A DNA stretch of 64,000 nucleotides, taken from Acanthacorydalis orientalis (Eukaryota > Arthropoda > Insecta > Megaloptera > Corydalidae). Below, piece after piece: positions 12,530-24,600 of the stretch. The position numbers and the translations under genes were made by a program. The notes beneath the pieces were generated by a model. That model did not search any database, had not been told where the DNA came from, and worked only from the letters and a program-made list of their open reading frames with translations. The stretch's first letter is position 1, and each line of letters opens with the position of its first letter. The stretch lies in assembly GCA_034766995.1 (NCBI GenBank), contig CM068314.1, positions 440,001 to 504,000 of the forward strand. The letters are read 5' to 3'.

Positions 12530-13681
12530 TTCAGTTGTTGTTCAAAAAATACGGAGTTATTTTGGTTATTTTCATTTTTTTATACATTTTTGAACAGGAT
12601 TGTGTCCACAGCAGATTTGCGTCTACTTTTTTATATGAGTTCAAGTTGGGACACAATGCGACGGTAGCAGGTAGAGATATCAATGGAGCTTCCGGAGAAG
12701 GGTCGGCTAGCCAGAGAACAATTCAATTATGGTTCGAAAAATTTCGTTCCGGTAACATGAATCTCGACAATGAGCGTCGAGGAAGGTCCGAAACCGTTGC
12801 GAACGAAGAACATTTGAGAGCCACGGTGGAAGATAATCCACACACGACGGTTCGAGCTCTCGCATGTGATTTAATTGTTGGTTTCTCGTCACCTCGCTGC
12901 AACAGGAAAGGTGAAAAAGCTGGATAAGTGGGTGCCGCACGAATTGACAGATAGGCAGAAACTGCGACGCTTAGAGGTGTGTACTTCATCGATGATTCGA
13001 AATGATAAAACGTCATTTTTAAATCGAATCATTACTTGTGATGAAAAGTGGACTCTGTATGATAACAGACAAAGATCTGGACAATGGTTAAATGCAAACG
13101 AATCTCCAGGACACGCACCCAAGTAGTTATTACATAAAAAAATTTATGGTAGCTGTGTGGTGGACCAATAAAGGAATAATCCGTTATTCTTTTCTAAAAT
13201 CAGGCGAAGCAATTACAGCTGATTCATATTGTTGCGAAATCGACGACGTGAGTGAAAAATTAAAAACAAAACAGCCAATGTTGATCAATAGATATGGGGC
13301 AATATTACTGCAAGACAAATGCTCGACCACAAACATCTCGAATAACAATTTCAAAATCGAATTAATTAAATTATGAAATTTTACCGCATTCTCCTTATTC
13401 ACGAGATCTTTCACCGACAGACTATCATCTTTTTCACCACTTGGAATATTATTTAAAAAATAAAAAATTCCAAAACCAAACGGAAGTGATTCAATGATTC
13501 GAAGAGTCCATAAGCTCTAAAAATGTCGATTTTTATAAAAATGGGATAAACAATCTAATTCGTCGTTGGAAAAAGACCAGTGAAGCTGATGGAGCTTATT
13601 TTGATTAAATATATTTTGTTTTGTTAAAAATATTGCGTTTTAATTTCCACCTACAAATTCCGCAATTTCATATGTTACATT

Positions 13682-13688
<7 letters not shown>
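12530..13688 (+). mobile_element. Near full-length but inactive mariner (Hsmar1/cecropia-like)
   Basis: Transposase pieces appear in order on the plus strand: FLYEFKLGHNATVAGRDING, ASQRTIQLWFEKFRSGN, KVKKLDKWVPHELTDRQKLR, RIITCDEKWTLYDNRQRSGQ (first catalytic Asp), VAVWWTNKGIIRYSFLKSGE and LLQDKCS. The second half is broken by frameshifts and stops. The 3' end near 13659 (CCGCAATTTC) resembles the end of Hsmar1-type mariners. Length is about 1.16 kb against ~1.28 kb for intact relatives. It lies in the same orientation as the host gene. Confidence 0.9.
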
Positions 13689-13689
<1 letters not shown>

Positions 13690-13715
<26 letters not shown>

Positions 13716-14377
13716 AGTCAGAATGGAGTGAACGCCGTGGACCGCTGTTCACTCCGTCGGCCCGCGCTCCCCCAATCCACTTTTAATATCTATTTTTCCC
13801 TATCGACACGATTTAAATGTAATGTCAGCGCGTCCGTTAAGCGGCGTTTTGTTTACCGATCCGTTGTTATGGTTTGTCGTCGTACACACACACACACACA
13901 CGCACACTTGCGCGTCGACAGATACGTAATTTATTCGAATAGTAGAACACAAACACATTCGCATCGCAATTGAAGTTTTATCGATCAGACGCGCACATAT
14001 TATTACCGGTCATCGGACGGGCGAACAAAACGACGCAGGGTGCACGCGCGACAACATGAAGAAGAAACCGAAAAGTTCTGATAAACAGTCTTCCAGTGTA
14101 ACGCCGGTCGGGTCCGGGAAAAAAGGTCGAGCCTCTTATACGAACGCTTGTTCTTGTCCGGTGGACGACGCTCTTGAATTTCCGAAAAGAATCCTATCGG
14201 ACGCACTTGACTGGGTCGCAACCGTCGTCTGTCGATCGATTCGCGGGAAAAGGAACGGTTTTAAATTGAAGACGAATCGATGGACAGAGCGACATCGACA
14301 CGTTCTCGTGCTAGACGGAGAGAGCACGCGTCCGTCCGACACGAGATGCGAATTCAATGTACGTCTGTGATCCACAG
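13690..14377 (+). promoter_or_regulatory. GC-rich stretch upstream of module 2 with an open frame (14056-14370)
   Basis: After a TA tract (about 13685-13712) the sequence becomes GC-rich and includes a (CA)n run near 13886-13905. A frame from ATG 14056 begins MKKKPKSSDKQSSSVTP and stays open for 104 codons, ending 8 bp before the acceptor at 14377. I found no strong donor in phase 1 that would link it to the exon at 14378. The weak GG|GTTTTA near 14255 is the only candidate. It may be an alternative first exon, or chance. Confidence 0.25.
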
Positions 14378-15256
14378 GTCTTGTCATCAAACCGTCAAAC
14401 ATACGGATATGGATCCATCAGCGCGATCTCGGCAAACTGCAGCAGGTGCTGTGGGAGGGTCACGGGTCGAAGCTGAGGACAGAGACGAGCAACAATCCGA
14501 AAGTGAAACGCTTCCTAGAAGCAGTGCCTCACATCATGGTAAGCGATTTCAGTCGATCTTCACTGCCCTTGAACTTAATGACAAATCACTCTGTTCGATC
14601 TGTTCGACGAAACATGTTTCTCTGATCGAAAATCGTTAGAACAATTGATTATTGCCGATACGCATTTATGGGACTAGGCCCAGAATGTTCTCGGTCTAAC
14701 GGTTTTCGCATGCGCATGCGCACACGCGGCGTATCTGTGCAGTGCGGTAGATTCGTGTCTCGGTAGTGTTCAGTGACAATTTCAAAGCTGGCTCGATCGG
14801 TCGTCAGATTAACGAACACTGTTCGAGTTTGAAAAAAAAGAACAGTTTATCTTCAGTACAAATCTATTCGTCCTGTTCTGTAGGGCCAAGTGAAAGACAT
14901 TCACGGCGCTGTCGTCACCGACAACATCGACGTGATCAAAGAGAAGACGGCCGAACCGGTTACTCCGGCGATTTTGACAGCCAAGGACCAGAATGGGCTC
15001 ACTGCGCTACACAAGGTACCGACCGATTGTATCTCTCAACGGAGACACGGTGCTGATCATTTCTGTTCGTCTTCAGGCGGCCGGCCTTAATCGGCTCGAT
15101 ATAGCGAAATACATAGTCGAGCGGAACCCGAAAACCGTTCACATCGCCGATCCGGACGGCAGGACGCCGCTGCACTATGCGGCGACGCTCAAAGACCAGA
15201 CCGAGATCTACAACTTCCTCGTGAAATGCGGAGCGGACGAAGCGAGGCTCGATAAC
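14378..15256 (+). CDS. Ankyrin/pseudo-arginine-kinase gene, module 2 (three exons)
   Basis: The exons are 14378-14538 (161 nt, the same length and entry phase as exon 397-557), 14884-15015 and 15077-15256. The first encodes IRIWIHQRDLGKLQQVLWEG and ends PHIM, matching the lead-in of module 1. The others encode ankyrin repeats with QNGLTALHK and DPDGRTPLHYAATLKDQTE, and end GADEARLDN at a GTGAGT donor. The ankyrin unit is completed by the start of the exon at 16336 (KTAGFYRNRP). All junctions keep frame, which strongly supports the model. Confidence 0.88.
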
Positions 15257-16335
15257 GTGAGTGCAGTTGAAATTTCCATATATAGTAAATGCATTTCAGT
15301 AGTTTTCAGTATGAATACAAATAAGATTGTTTCTGTAATGACTTATCTAACAAAAATAACAGTTTGTCATGCCACAACGAAGCGCACATCGAACAGTTTG
15401 TCTTCAACAAATTATTCTTCAAAAAGATATTGTTAATTGAAGAATTGTTTCTTTATCAATTCGTGCAATTCGTATTTATTTTTGGGAAACACTCTGTCGA
15501 TAACATACAGAATGCGCAAAAATGAAATGTAAATTTCAAAACGAGTTTTTATTTTTAAATAATTCTGTTTATATATTCTCATCAGGCATATCGAGCTATT
15601 TTATTTTTTTTTAAAAAAATAACGCTCGATAACCGAGCACCATTTCGACGCACGCGTTCCTGTAATCTGTTTCGAAAATTTTCCATCGCGCGTCCAAACA
15701 TATCCGCTGAAATCCTCGCAACTGCTTCTTAGATTTTCAATTTAAGTTCAGGAATAGTATGTGGACAATCAATGTACAACTAGCTTTTAGACAGTCGAAA
15801 AAAGTCACCATGGACACTCTAGCAGTATGACTTGTCGGGCCATCTTGCCGGAACTATGTAATTTGTGGAAATCGAATTAATTCTTGCGTCAGGAATGTGT
15901 TGTAATCGTGTTAGTGTACAGCAACTCTAACACGGTCAATGTGTTCTCGTGTTCTTCTACACCCACGATGCTTTAAATTTAATGTGAAATCGGTTTTCTA
16001 AAACTTCTGAACCCGCAAGTTGATGTCATGAGCGGTCGGTGCTTGTCCTTGACCCGAAATGTGATAATAATAGCGAAATAGCTATTGTGTAGTTGTGGCA
16101 GGCTGGTCATTTTTGTAAAATGATTTTACAGCAAAAGTGGCTCCTCGTTTACTGAATGCCCATGAATAACTGACAATTTATCACTTAATTTTATCTTCTT
16201 ACTCCAACAGTAAGTGAATGAGCCCGCTTTTGAGATTTCCCGCTTCACTGGCGCACCTTGTACTCCGCACAACTGGAATAGAAACGAAGTTCGAGAAATT
16301 TCTCAGCATAAATCGATGATTTGTTTCGATTCCAG
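15257..16335 (+). other. Intron with AT-rich sequence and a transposase relic
   Basis: The intron is bounded by GTGAGT at 15257 and TTCCAG ending at 16335. It contains the minus-strand transposase fragment listed separately. Sequence from about 15800 to 16320 may be further decayed parts of the same element, but I could not assign them. Confidence 0.7.
15600..15800 (-). mobile_element. C-terminal transposase relic (Tc1/mariner superfamily, insect DUF4817-associated type)
   Basis: The minus strand reads CPHTIPELKLKI, a stop, then EAVARISADMFGRAMENFRN and RLQERVRRNGARLSSVIF. This matches the C-terminal pattern of insect IS630/Tc1-like transposases (L...I..A...I....L......F..RL..CI...G.H). One internal stop is visible, and the element edges are not defined. 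Confidence 0.6.
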
Positions 16336-17328
16336 AGACAGAAAACTGCAGGATTCTATCGTAACCGTCCGATGGACATCGACAGTAAGCAGTACGTCCT
16401 GTTACCGGAAGCTCCGAGGACAGCGAACAATAATTTTCCCAGTTCGTGGGACTGGAGTCTTCTTGCTGACGACGGCGGCAGCACGAAGAAAGGAAAGAAA
16501 TCAGTGCCGGAGAACGGCACGAACGGGAACAAGGATCAATCGCCGTCGGAACCCGAACCCGAACCGGTCGCGGAACCGGACGCGGAACCCGTGTCCGAAC
16601 CAGAACCAGAGCCGATATCTGTCGAGAGTCCTGTCGTCGAGTCACCGCCGGAAAAGTTACAGGACGAGCAGCCTGTATCTAACGCGGACGAGGAGGATGA
16701 GGTCGTTACCGCGCAGGACACTGAAAACAACAACAGCAGCGTCAACGATAACGATCGTCCGGAAGAGAGCGTCGTCGAAGACGTACCGACGAGCCAGAAT
16801 GGTATGTTGAACGTTCCTGACAGTAATGAGACAGATAACGGTGTCGACGAGACATCGGAGGATGCGGAACCGCCGATGGAGTATCGCGGGCCGTCGCCGG
16901 ACGTGCTCGACGTGGAATCCGAACGGGCGGGATCCGCCGCCGAAGCGGACACCAGCGTCGAACCGTGCTCGGACGAGCGGGACGAGACGAAGGACGATGG
17001 CGTCGTCGCGGGATCCGCGTCGAACGACACTGATACGTATGTTGATGACATTCCAGATGAGAAAGTGTACGATGCGGCGGTCGCGAACGACGAAGACGAC
17101 AGACAATCGGAACGCGTGATCGAGGGGATCGTGAACGAGGAAGAGGAGAAGCTCAACAACGACGGGAACGAGCGGGCGACCGACGAGGAAGTGAGACAGA
17201 TGGTCGAGTCGGGGAACATGGAGCAGCTGGCCGCGCTCGTCCTGAGCGGGTACGGGCACCGGCTGCAGGGACAGCGTTCCGACAATCCCGAGCTGCAGAG
17301 TTTCCTCGACAACGTTCCGTCGTACATC
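16336..17328 (+). CDS. Ankyrin/pseudo-arginine-kinase gene, acidic linker exon and module 3 lead-in
   Basis: A single 331-codon exon, in phase 0 on both sides. It opens with the last ankyrin half-turn of module 2 (KTAGFYRNRPMD). A long, very acidic and probably disordered linker follows, with an EP-dipeptide run (SEPEPEPVAEPDAEPVSEPE) and several runs of Glu/Asp. The exon ends with the third copy of the lead-in (MVESGNMEQLAALVLSGYGH to DNVPSYI). The linker separates the first two ankyrin modules from the third module and the kinase-like domain, so it may act as a flexible tether. The minus-strand frames over this exon are compositional shadows. Confidence 0.88.
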
Positions 17329-17406
17329 GTAAGCGCGTCGTATCACGTTCTCGGCGAGACAGAGACAGAGAGAGAGAGATACGAATCGCGTCGTTCACTT
17401 TTCCAG

Positions 17407-19191
17407 GATAAAATCAACAGGGTGCACGTGGCCGCTCGAGAAGGGAATCTGCGCGACTTGCAGGCGGCGCTGGATCGACGTAAATTTGCTATAGCGAAGG
17501 ATTCTATCTCGCCGAACGGGGCGACGCCCCTGCACGTCGCGACGATCTTCGGCAACACGAGCATCGTGAGGTATCTAGCCGGAAGGTTTCCGGAGACCGT
17601 GCAGGCCGTCGACGATAACGGGAGGACGCCTCTGCACTACGCAGCGACCATCGCCGATAACGGCCACTACTATAATCTACTTTTGCATTTAGGGGCGAAC
17701 GCGAAAGCGCAGGACGCAGTAAGTTTCGTTTTTGGCACACGGACGCCTCTGTCGCTACCGTCACCGCCGGTAATCGACGGAAACCGTTCGGAAATCGAGC
17801 ACGACCGAAATACAAATCAAACTAAACGCACAGACACTATTCGGTCGACGAACATTTAATTATTATTAAATTAATACACTGGATAACTGCATCAAGACAC
17901 ATATATTCGCTCAGTATCATAGTATATATATATATATATATATTAATATGTCTAAATAATCATTCTCGTAGCTATATTGCAAAGTAGTTGTTTTATAAAT
18001 TCGCACATCAACCCCCAAAAATCTTCGTGAAAATTTCGTGTAACTTCGGGTGTCATCGTCAATGATAATTTAATACAAAATCTCAACACATTTTTTTTTA
18101 GTAAAATTTTACATTTTTATATGTATGTATGTATGTATATATATATAGTAAATACATAGATAGATAGGTTGATTAATAAGCTCTCATTAACTTCAATACA
18201 GTCTTAGGAGAAGGGTTGACCTTTTGCGTTAAAATTTCTCTTACAAAATATTCAACTTAAGACCAAGTCATTGTCTGCGTGAATAAAACCTATTTAATTA
18301 TAACACTTTTTAATTGTTCGCTCGAGGTTTCTCTCGAAATGATACTTGATTTAGAAGAGACTTAATTTTCAAATACAGGGATGTTCTAGAATAAAATGCA
18401 CTCTTGAAAAATTCATACTAAAGCACTGGTTTGGTTTGAGTAACTTTTATTACTGAAAACAAAGAATCTTAGTAGGGGTTTATTTTTAAAAAAATCAAAT
18501 CGCTCAGATGACGGCCGCTGCGACGACGGAACCCCTCCTACGTTTCGAACGATGAATGGACACTCGGTCCTAGCATCGACTCGAACACTCTCACGCCTAT
18601 CTTTGAAACGATTAAATTATTCGAACGCCCCTGTACAACTGAAGGTGTTATCGCCGTAGACGGTCTCCAACGTTTCGTAAGGTTCTGTTGCAGCTTTCCC
18701 CAATTTGTCGCAAAATTTAATACTCGGTCGTTGCTCCGACACGACGCACATGCTGTACTAGCTTCGACCTGTCCAATCTCCGCTCGAGCACTCTTTATTG
18801 ATAAAACTGCGAACTATTATATGCCGCTTTTCATTTAGTTTAGTCTCACGCGACCTCCGCGGTCCGGGAACTGAATGTCCGGACTTCGTATAAACATTTT
18901 ATAAGTGATTCGCGCTCGAGTCACGCAGAGCGGATCCGAAGACCCGTCACGCCGTTCGACTCTGAGCTGTTAGACTAAACCGCTAGCTCTTCCGGCCGTG
19001 CGAGCGCCCGTCGATTACCGGAGGCGCGCCGGCCGAAGCGACGGACCTGAGACGTCGTCCCTTTCTGTCATTCCAGCTAGGTCACATGGCCGAGTACTAC
19101 AGGAACAGTTCGGACGAGCTGTCGCACCGATCGCTGCTCGGCGACTTCGGCGCCGAGGAGCAGCTCGCCGACGACATGTTGAACGACCAAG
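17407..19191 (+). CDS. Ankyrin/pseudo-arginine-kinase gene, module 3 ankyrin exons
   Basis: The exons are 17407-17718 and 19077-19191. The first encodes DKINRVHVAAREGNLRDLQA, NGATPLHVATIFGNTSIVRY and DNGRTPLHYAATIADNGHYY, two clear ankyrin repeats with canonical TPLH turns. The second encodes LGHMAEYYRNSSDE and a short acidic stretch, ending MLNDQ in phase 1. The 78-bp intron before the first exon is short and contains a GAGAGA run. The intron 17719-19076 carries a mariner N-terminal relic. The phase-1 exit at 19191 matches both the arginine-kinase exon (19495) and the exon at 21642. Confidence 0.87.
18520..18765 (-). mobile_element. N-terminal mariner transposase relic
   Basis: The minus strand reads SEQRPSIKFCDKLGKAATEP, YETLETVYGDNTF, then, after one stop, FNRFKDRRESVRVDARTECP. 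This is the helix-turn-helix start of a mariner transposase (EQR..IKFC.KLGK.A.ET...L...YG.....R..VFEWH.RF..GRE.V.DD.R.GRP). It is inactive and truncated, in the intron between two module 3 exons. Confidence 0.8.
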
Positions 19192-19494
19192 GTAATTTCT
19201 AGACGCTGCCGTGGCGAAGCAAGCTTTCCGGCAGACGTGTGCGTGTGTTTACGTGTGGGCACTGTTGACGGGCATCACCACCACCACCACCACCCCCTCT
19301 CCTCGTCTCGACCAGAGAGCGTCACACTGTCCGTTGCACCGTTTCTCTATGTGCTGTTGTGTCGTCGTTTCCTCTGTTCGTTTGTCGTGTCGTGTCGTGT
19401 CGTGTTCCGTCCTGTTGCGTGTGCGGATCCATAGAGCACCGGATCCAGGCGCCGGCTCGACGGCCACACTTCTGCGGGCATGTTTCTCACAGAG

Positions 19495-20867
19495 TTTCAC
19501 TGTTAGTGGAGGACGACGTGTCGTCGGCGCGACGAGACCTCGACGACCAGGACATGCTAACGACACTAGACCGTTGCTACAGACTGATGCACGAGCGCCG
19601 CGGCTCGAACGGCGTCAGGACGAACTCGTCGACGACGAACCTGCACGTTTACGGCGCCGTCGCCGGTCGCTATTTGCGCAGACACGTGTTCGACGCGGTG
19701 CGACGGCGTCTGACCAAGATGGACCATAACCTGTACGACGTCGTCTGGCCCGGTGTCAAGAAGCTGCCGAACGATCGCGGCGTGCGCGTCGGCCTCGAAG
19801 AGGACTTCGGCGGCGGCATCGTCGCGCCCGACTATTACGTGTTCGACGTGTTCCACGAGTACCTGACGCCGCTCGTCAAGGACCTGCACTGCGTCAACGT
19901 GTACTCGGAACTGAAACCGCATCCGGAGTCGGTGTACTTCGACGACGACGCGTTCGACGTCGAGCGTCCCGGCTCGATGCCGCGGATCGACCTCGACCTC
20001 GATCCCCACTCGAAGTTCATATCGTCCGGCACTATAGAGATGTGCAGGAACTTCGAACGGTGCGAGCTGCCCGTGTCGCTGAACCTCGGCGCGCTCGAAG
20101 ACGTCGAACGCGCGCTCACGACGGAACTGCTGAGCGACGAGGTCGCGCGGATCCTGAACGGCGGCGGCGACGACGACGACGAGCCCGAACGCGGCACGTA
20201 CTACACGCTGAACGAGATTCTCGAGAGCCCGTCTGAGATCAGGGCGGTGCTCGCGACCGCCGGCCTGCTGATACCGCTCTGGTGTCTGAGCGGCGCCGAC
20301 AACCACCGCCTCCACGGCAGACACTGGCCGTACGGACGGGGCGTGTTCGTCGACCACGGCGTCGACACGGCCGCCTGGATTAACGTGCTCGACCACGTCC
20401 GGATCGTGACGTGCACGGCGACCGACGCGCCCGGCAACGTCGGCGCCGCGTACTCGAGGATCGCGAACCTGATGGCGCACCTCGACAACGTGCTCGAGTT
20501 CAAACGCGACCGCTTTCTCGGCTACCTGTCGTCGAGGCCGTCGTTCATCGGCAACACGATGCGGTGCAAGCTGTCGATCAGATTCCCGCACCTGAGCAAG
20601 GAGATCGACAACTTGCGACAGCTGTGCACGGTCCGCGGTCTCAGCTTCCGACAGAATCACTTCAACGCCGACCTGGCGATCGTGACGAACTATCAGTGTC
20701 TGTCGGTGACGGAGCTGCAGACGTTTCACGATTTCACGACGGCGATCGCGAACATACTGCAGCTGGAGCGCGATCTCGGGCTGTCGAACTCGATGCACAT
20801 TGCCGCGATGTTCGTCAACATCTTCAAGAGGAAGAAGGCGAGCCTCACCGGCTCGCTCGACAATTAG
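19495..20867 (+). CDS. C-terminal arginine-kinase-like (phosphagen kinase) domain, probably catalytically dead
   Basis: This single 457-codon exon ends in TAG. I chose the acceptor CACAGAG because it fits phase 1 and gives MLNDQ-VSLLVEDDVSSARR. The domain follows arginine kinase along its length: LYDVVWPGVKKLPND, GGGIVAPDYYVFDVFHEYLT, KFISSGTIEMCRNF, GTYYTLNEI, HWPYGRGVFVDHG, WINVLDHVRIV, YLSSRPSFIGNTMRCKLSIR and LSVTELQTF. Key residues are changed. The nucleotide-binding STRVR becomes SGTIEM, the NEED glutamates become NVLD (20382-20393), and the reactive Cys of CPTNLGT becomes Arg (codon 20535-20537). An insert of Gly and Asp runs lies near 20160. The fold is inferred to be kept for binding, not phosphotransfer. 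Confidence 0.9.
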
Positions 20868-21177
20868 AGCGAGACGGAGGCGGCGGAACGTTACGGACGA
20901 TACGCTTATTTTGAACGATTCCCGTTTTCAGTTTATACTTTTTTTTCCCGTTGTTAGAATAAGAGATGTGTCTATATTTGTTACAATTTGTACTTAGTCT
21001 AGAAGATAGATGATAAGGAACAGTGAAAAAACGCTCCACAGACGAGTCGCTTTGATAAAGAGGAGAATTGAGGTTCGCAATGACACCGTTGAGAAACAGA
21101 CGGGGCAGCGAAGCGGCAAAGTCTGCTGAAAGAAAAGTTATGAATCGGAAATAGAAAATCTGATAATCAGAGCATAT

Positions 21178-21251
<74 letters not shown>

Positions 21252-21641
21252 CACATATGACGGCCAATGGAATACTCCCGGCGGGAGGAGGAATCGTGTG
21301 AATTGAAATCGAACTGGCGGTCTGTGCGGATAGGAACGGACGCGCGACGCATCGACGAGTAGAGCGGGAAGACGATACGAGCAAGAGCCGACGAAGATGA
21401 CGGCGTAACCGTACGTAGAACTCTTGTCAGTGTACTGTGTAATGACGTTTAGAGAAGCACGGGTGTGTTTTGAGAGTGCCGTACAAAGTGCATTTAGTCG
21501 CTCGATCTCTTCTTGTCGCCTGTCGATATCACACTGTACTGTTTACATTTCTGATTGACCAAAACAACAAAAACAACACACACACACACGTTTCATACGG
21601 AAACATACTGGAATTGTAACACTGACCTTTCTCCACTGCAG
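20868..21641 (+). other. Region between the two ankyrin genes (3' UTR, TA tract, upstream of Dpy-30 exon)
   Basis: The interval holds the 3' UTR of the upstream gene, a long (TA)n tract at about 21179-21244 and a short (CA)n run near 21578-21590. No clear AATAAA follows the stop at 20867. At 21641 a good acceptor (CTCCACTGCAG) precedes the first exon of the next gene, so a non-coding upstream exon or a longer transcript is likely. Confidence 0.6.
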
Positions 21642-21667
21642 TCCTCGGTCGCGCTGAGATTAAGAAG

Positions 21668-24600
21668 ATGTCTGATTTTTGGAAAGTCCTAGGTTAGTAC
21701 AACACACGCACCGCGGTGCGGTTTTTCCAATGTTCGGTGTGGTGGATTTCTATTTTTAGTTTTTTTCGTTTTTTTTCTTTCTGTTTTCTTTTTCTATCCT
21801 TCCGTTCTTGTGTGCTGTGTCGCGTCCGACTTGTCGTGCTGTGTCTTTTCTGCACCGGTTTTTGTAAATAACTGTTCTTGTACATAAAATGTATATAGTA
21901 CACGTCGACACGTCTGTCCTCTCGCTCTCTGGCTCTCTTCGTCACTCAACGCCTGTCGAAACAGTGTGCGTGTGACCGAGACGATCTCTCGGACGGGAAC
22001 GGCCCGTCCTCCCTCTCGGCGAATCAGACGGGCGGGCACGTTCGCTCGGTACTTGGCTCCGTTCATTTCTCTGATGCGCAGAGTAAATTCCGTTCAAGCT
22101 ACGAACTTGCGCGCCACACGAACTAATCGGGTACAATCTACAATTGTTACAGACGCGATCCAGATGAACTCTCAGGTCCAGATTCCGCTGTTCCAGACGG
22201 AAGAGGGCCGTTATCTGGCGTTCAGTACGTATAGCTGACGATCGGGTTCGATCCGTTCGAACATCCGTCTCGAATCATCTGTCTGTTACAGCACTCGGAG
22301 ATCCGTTGATCAAGGGACTGACGGAGGTGGCGAACAAACGGCCTAAGGATCCGATCGCGTACCTCGCGACCTACTTGTACAACTTCGCCAACAATAACCC
22401 GAGGCCGCCCAGTAATAATCATTCGACGCACGAAATCATCACGGCCGGACCTGGAGCCGGCATAGAGAACAACGACCCACCCCCACAGACGATCGACGTA
22501 GTGACTTTGGAACCGGACGATCCAGCAGCGAGTCCAGACATGGTTCAGAGTGCATTCAGCAGTCCCAACCGGGTGAGTGCAATTCTTCTTTCTGTTCACT
22601 CGAGTTTCACGCTCTAACGCACTGTGTTTTTACGGCAAGAAATAGCTTGTTTTTTTGAAAAAAAAAAGAAAAAAAACTAAAATTTTTAGACATTTTTGAA
22701 ATATATGCCAAATAACATATCGGCATCTCCTATGTGAAAATTCGTATCGTTAGATTTCTTATCATACTCTTTAATTTTTTCGTGTATTTTGTTAACTTAT
22801 GAAAGGAATCAAAAAATCGGGAAGATAAATTTCCAGGGACATTTTATAAAAAAAATATGTTCTAAATATAAATATGTTGTATATCAAATTACGGGTTTGT
22901 CAATCATCTATCAGGCATTATATTTTCTTTGGAATTATTTTAAACTATAAAAGAGAAAATGCCAAAAATATGTAACAGTAGTTTTCGACCTTTTCAAAAA
23001 TCTGTGCGAAATATAATATAAATATCTTGTGTATCTGAGTGAGAGAAGTTTAATCCTCTATCTCTCAATATAGTTTGTTTGGAATTTCATAGATCCATAG
23101 AAGAGCAAATGACAGAAAACTTTCGATAAGGCTATTTTTAGACATTTATCAGATATGTACCAAATACTAAATAAACATAAAACATGTCGCAATTTGAATG
23201 TTTCATTCTTCTACTACTTAATAGAACTGTTCGGGATTTTATTAGTTTATAAAGAAGAAAAAATCAAAAAATCAATTTTGCGAATACATAAACAGGGCTA
23301 AAAGTTTGGGGTTCTGAACATAATGTAGCCATGTTTCATGTATTGCAAATGAAGCTATATGGTCACTGGTTTGAATTCTCAATCATTTACTGTAGTTTTT
23401 TTTTCTTTCGCAAATTATTCACCACCATTCGTTTCTTATATCGGAATTCCCAAATTGTTAAAAAGATCTTAGTTTTCCGACTTGTGTGGAATTTGTGTCG
23501 AGCTGCATGTGTAAATATCGGCAACTACTAATGAAAATTATCAGATACGGAATTTAGAGAGCCACTCCTCACTCTTTAAGGACGAGCACGGGCAGAGTAT
23601 GCTCCATTTCGCCGCAGCGCGGTCGCACGGCAGGAACGCTCTGTTCCAGCTGCTCGACGAGAACGAAATCAACATCGGATACCGCGACGAACTGTACAGA
23701 ACGGCGAGAGATGTCAGCATCCAGGCGAACATCCCGGAGAACACGGAGCAGATCGACCGGTGGATCATTTCGATAGCTGCGAGAGGTAGGGTCTAGAACG
23801 ATTTCTGTCGAATTCGCAACGTCCTGCCAACACACTCTGTCGGTTTTCTAGGCGAGACGGATAAACTGGTCGAACTACTTCTCGAAGGCTACGACCATAT
23901 TATAGACGTCGTCGACGAGGAGGACAAGTCGATACTCAGAGTAGTCGAGGAACGGAATCAGGCAGAAACGGTCGCGTTCCTCGAATCGATCCTAGCATTC
24001 GAGGTGAGTTCGTTGCATCGTCTTCTGCATATGCTCTTGTACAGGTTGTCTCAAAAGTCACTGTCTATTTTAAAAAACGTAATGGGAATCGCGTAAAACG
24101 GGTTCGAGACATGAACAATATATTTATTTCAAAGCAAATGCCACAAAGAGTCAATGCTATTTAGGTGTCTGTCTCGAGATGACGACCGTCAGTGCCGCTA
24201 TAGAGCTCAAAGTGATAGACCGTTACCCGGAACTCACTCCCCAGCGCTCGAGATGTTAATTTTCGAACTACATCGATAATACGATTTCGAAATTCGGCTG
24301 CGTAACTAATTTCTCTGCTACTGTACACGTTAGACTTAACGAAACACACGGTCGTGTTCCCCGACGACCAATCCAGCAGTTTGGTCCTAAACTCAGTTTC
24401 CGACGTCGTAGCCTCCCCCCGTAATAGAATATCGAGTGCTAGATTCGTCTCCAAGATCTGACTGTTTCTTTATTCTCGTGCAGCGTGTCTCTCGTCGAAA
24501 AGTAGACCGGCTCGAAGTATACCGAGGCCACGTGTGACCCCTTATTCAGAACTGAGAAGCGGCGAAACGTTTTCGTGCATTCTGCTTGTAACGACGATCG

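Noticed and set aside
16536..17346. Minus-strand frames of 263 and 229 codons over the acidic linker
   Set aside because: Low-complexity Ser/Thr or Val/Arg translations complementary to the Glu/Asp-rich exon. The plus strand has the in-phase splice sites.
19566..20798. 410-codon minus-strand frame opposite the arginine-kinase exon
   Set aside because: It is a shadow caused by strong GC3 bias in the true plus-strand exon. The translation is Val/Arg/Glu-rich with no domain.
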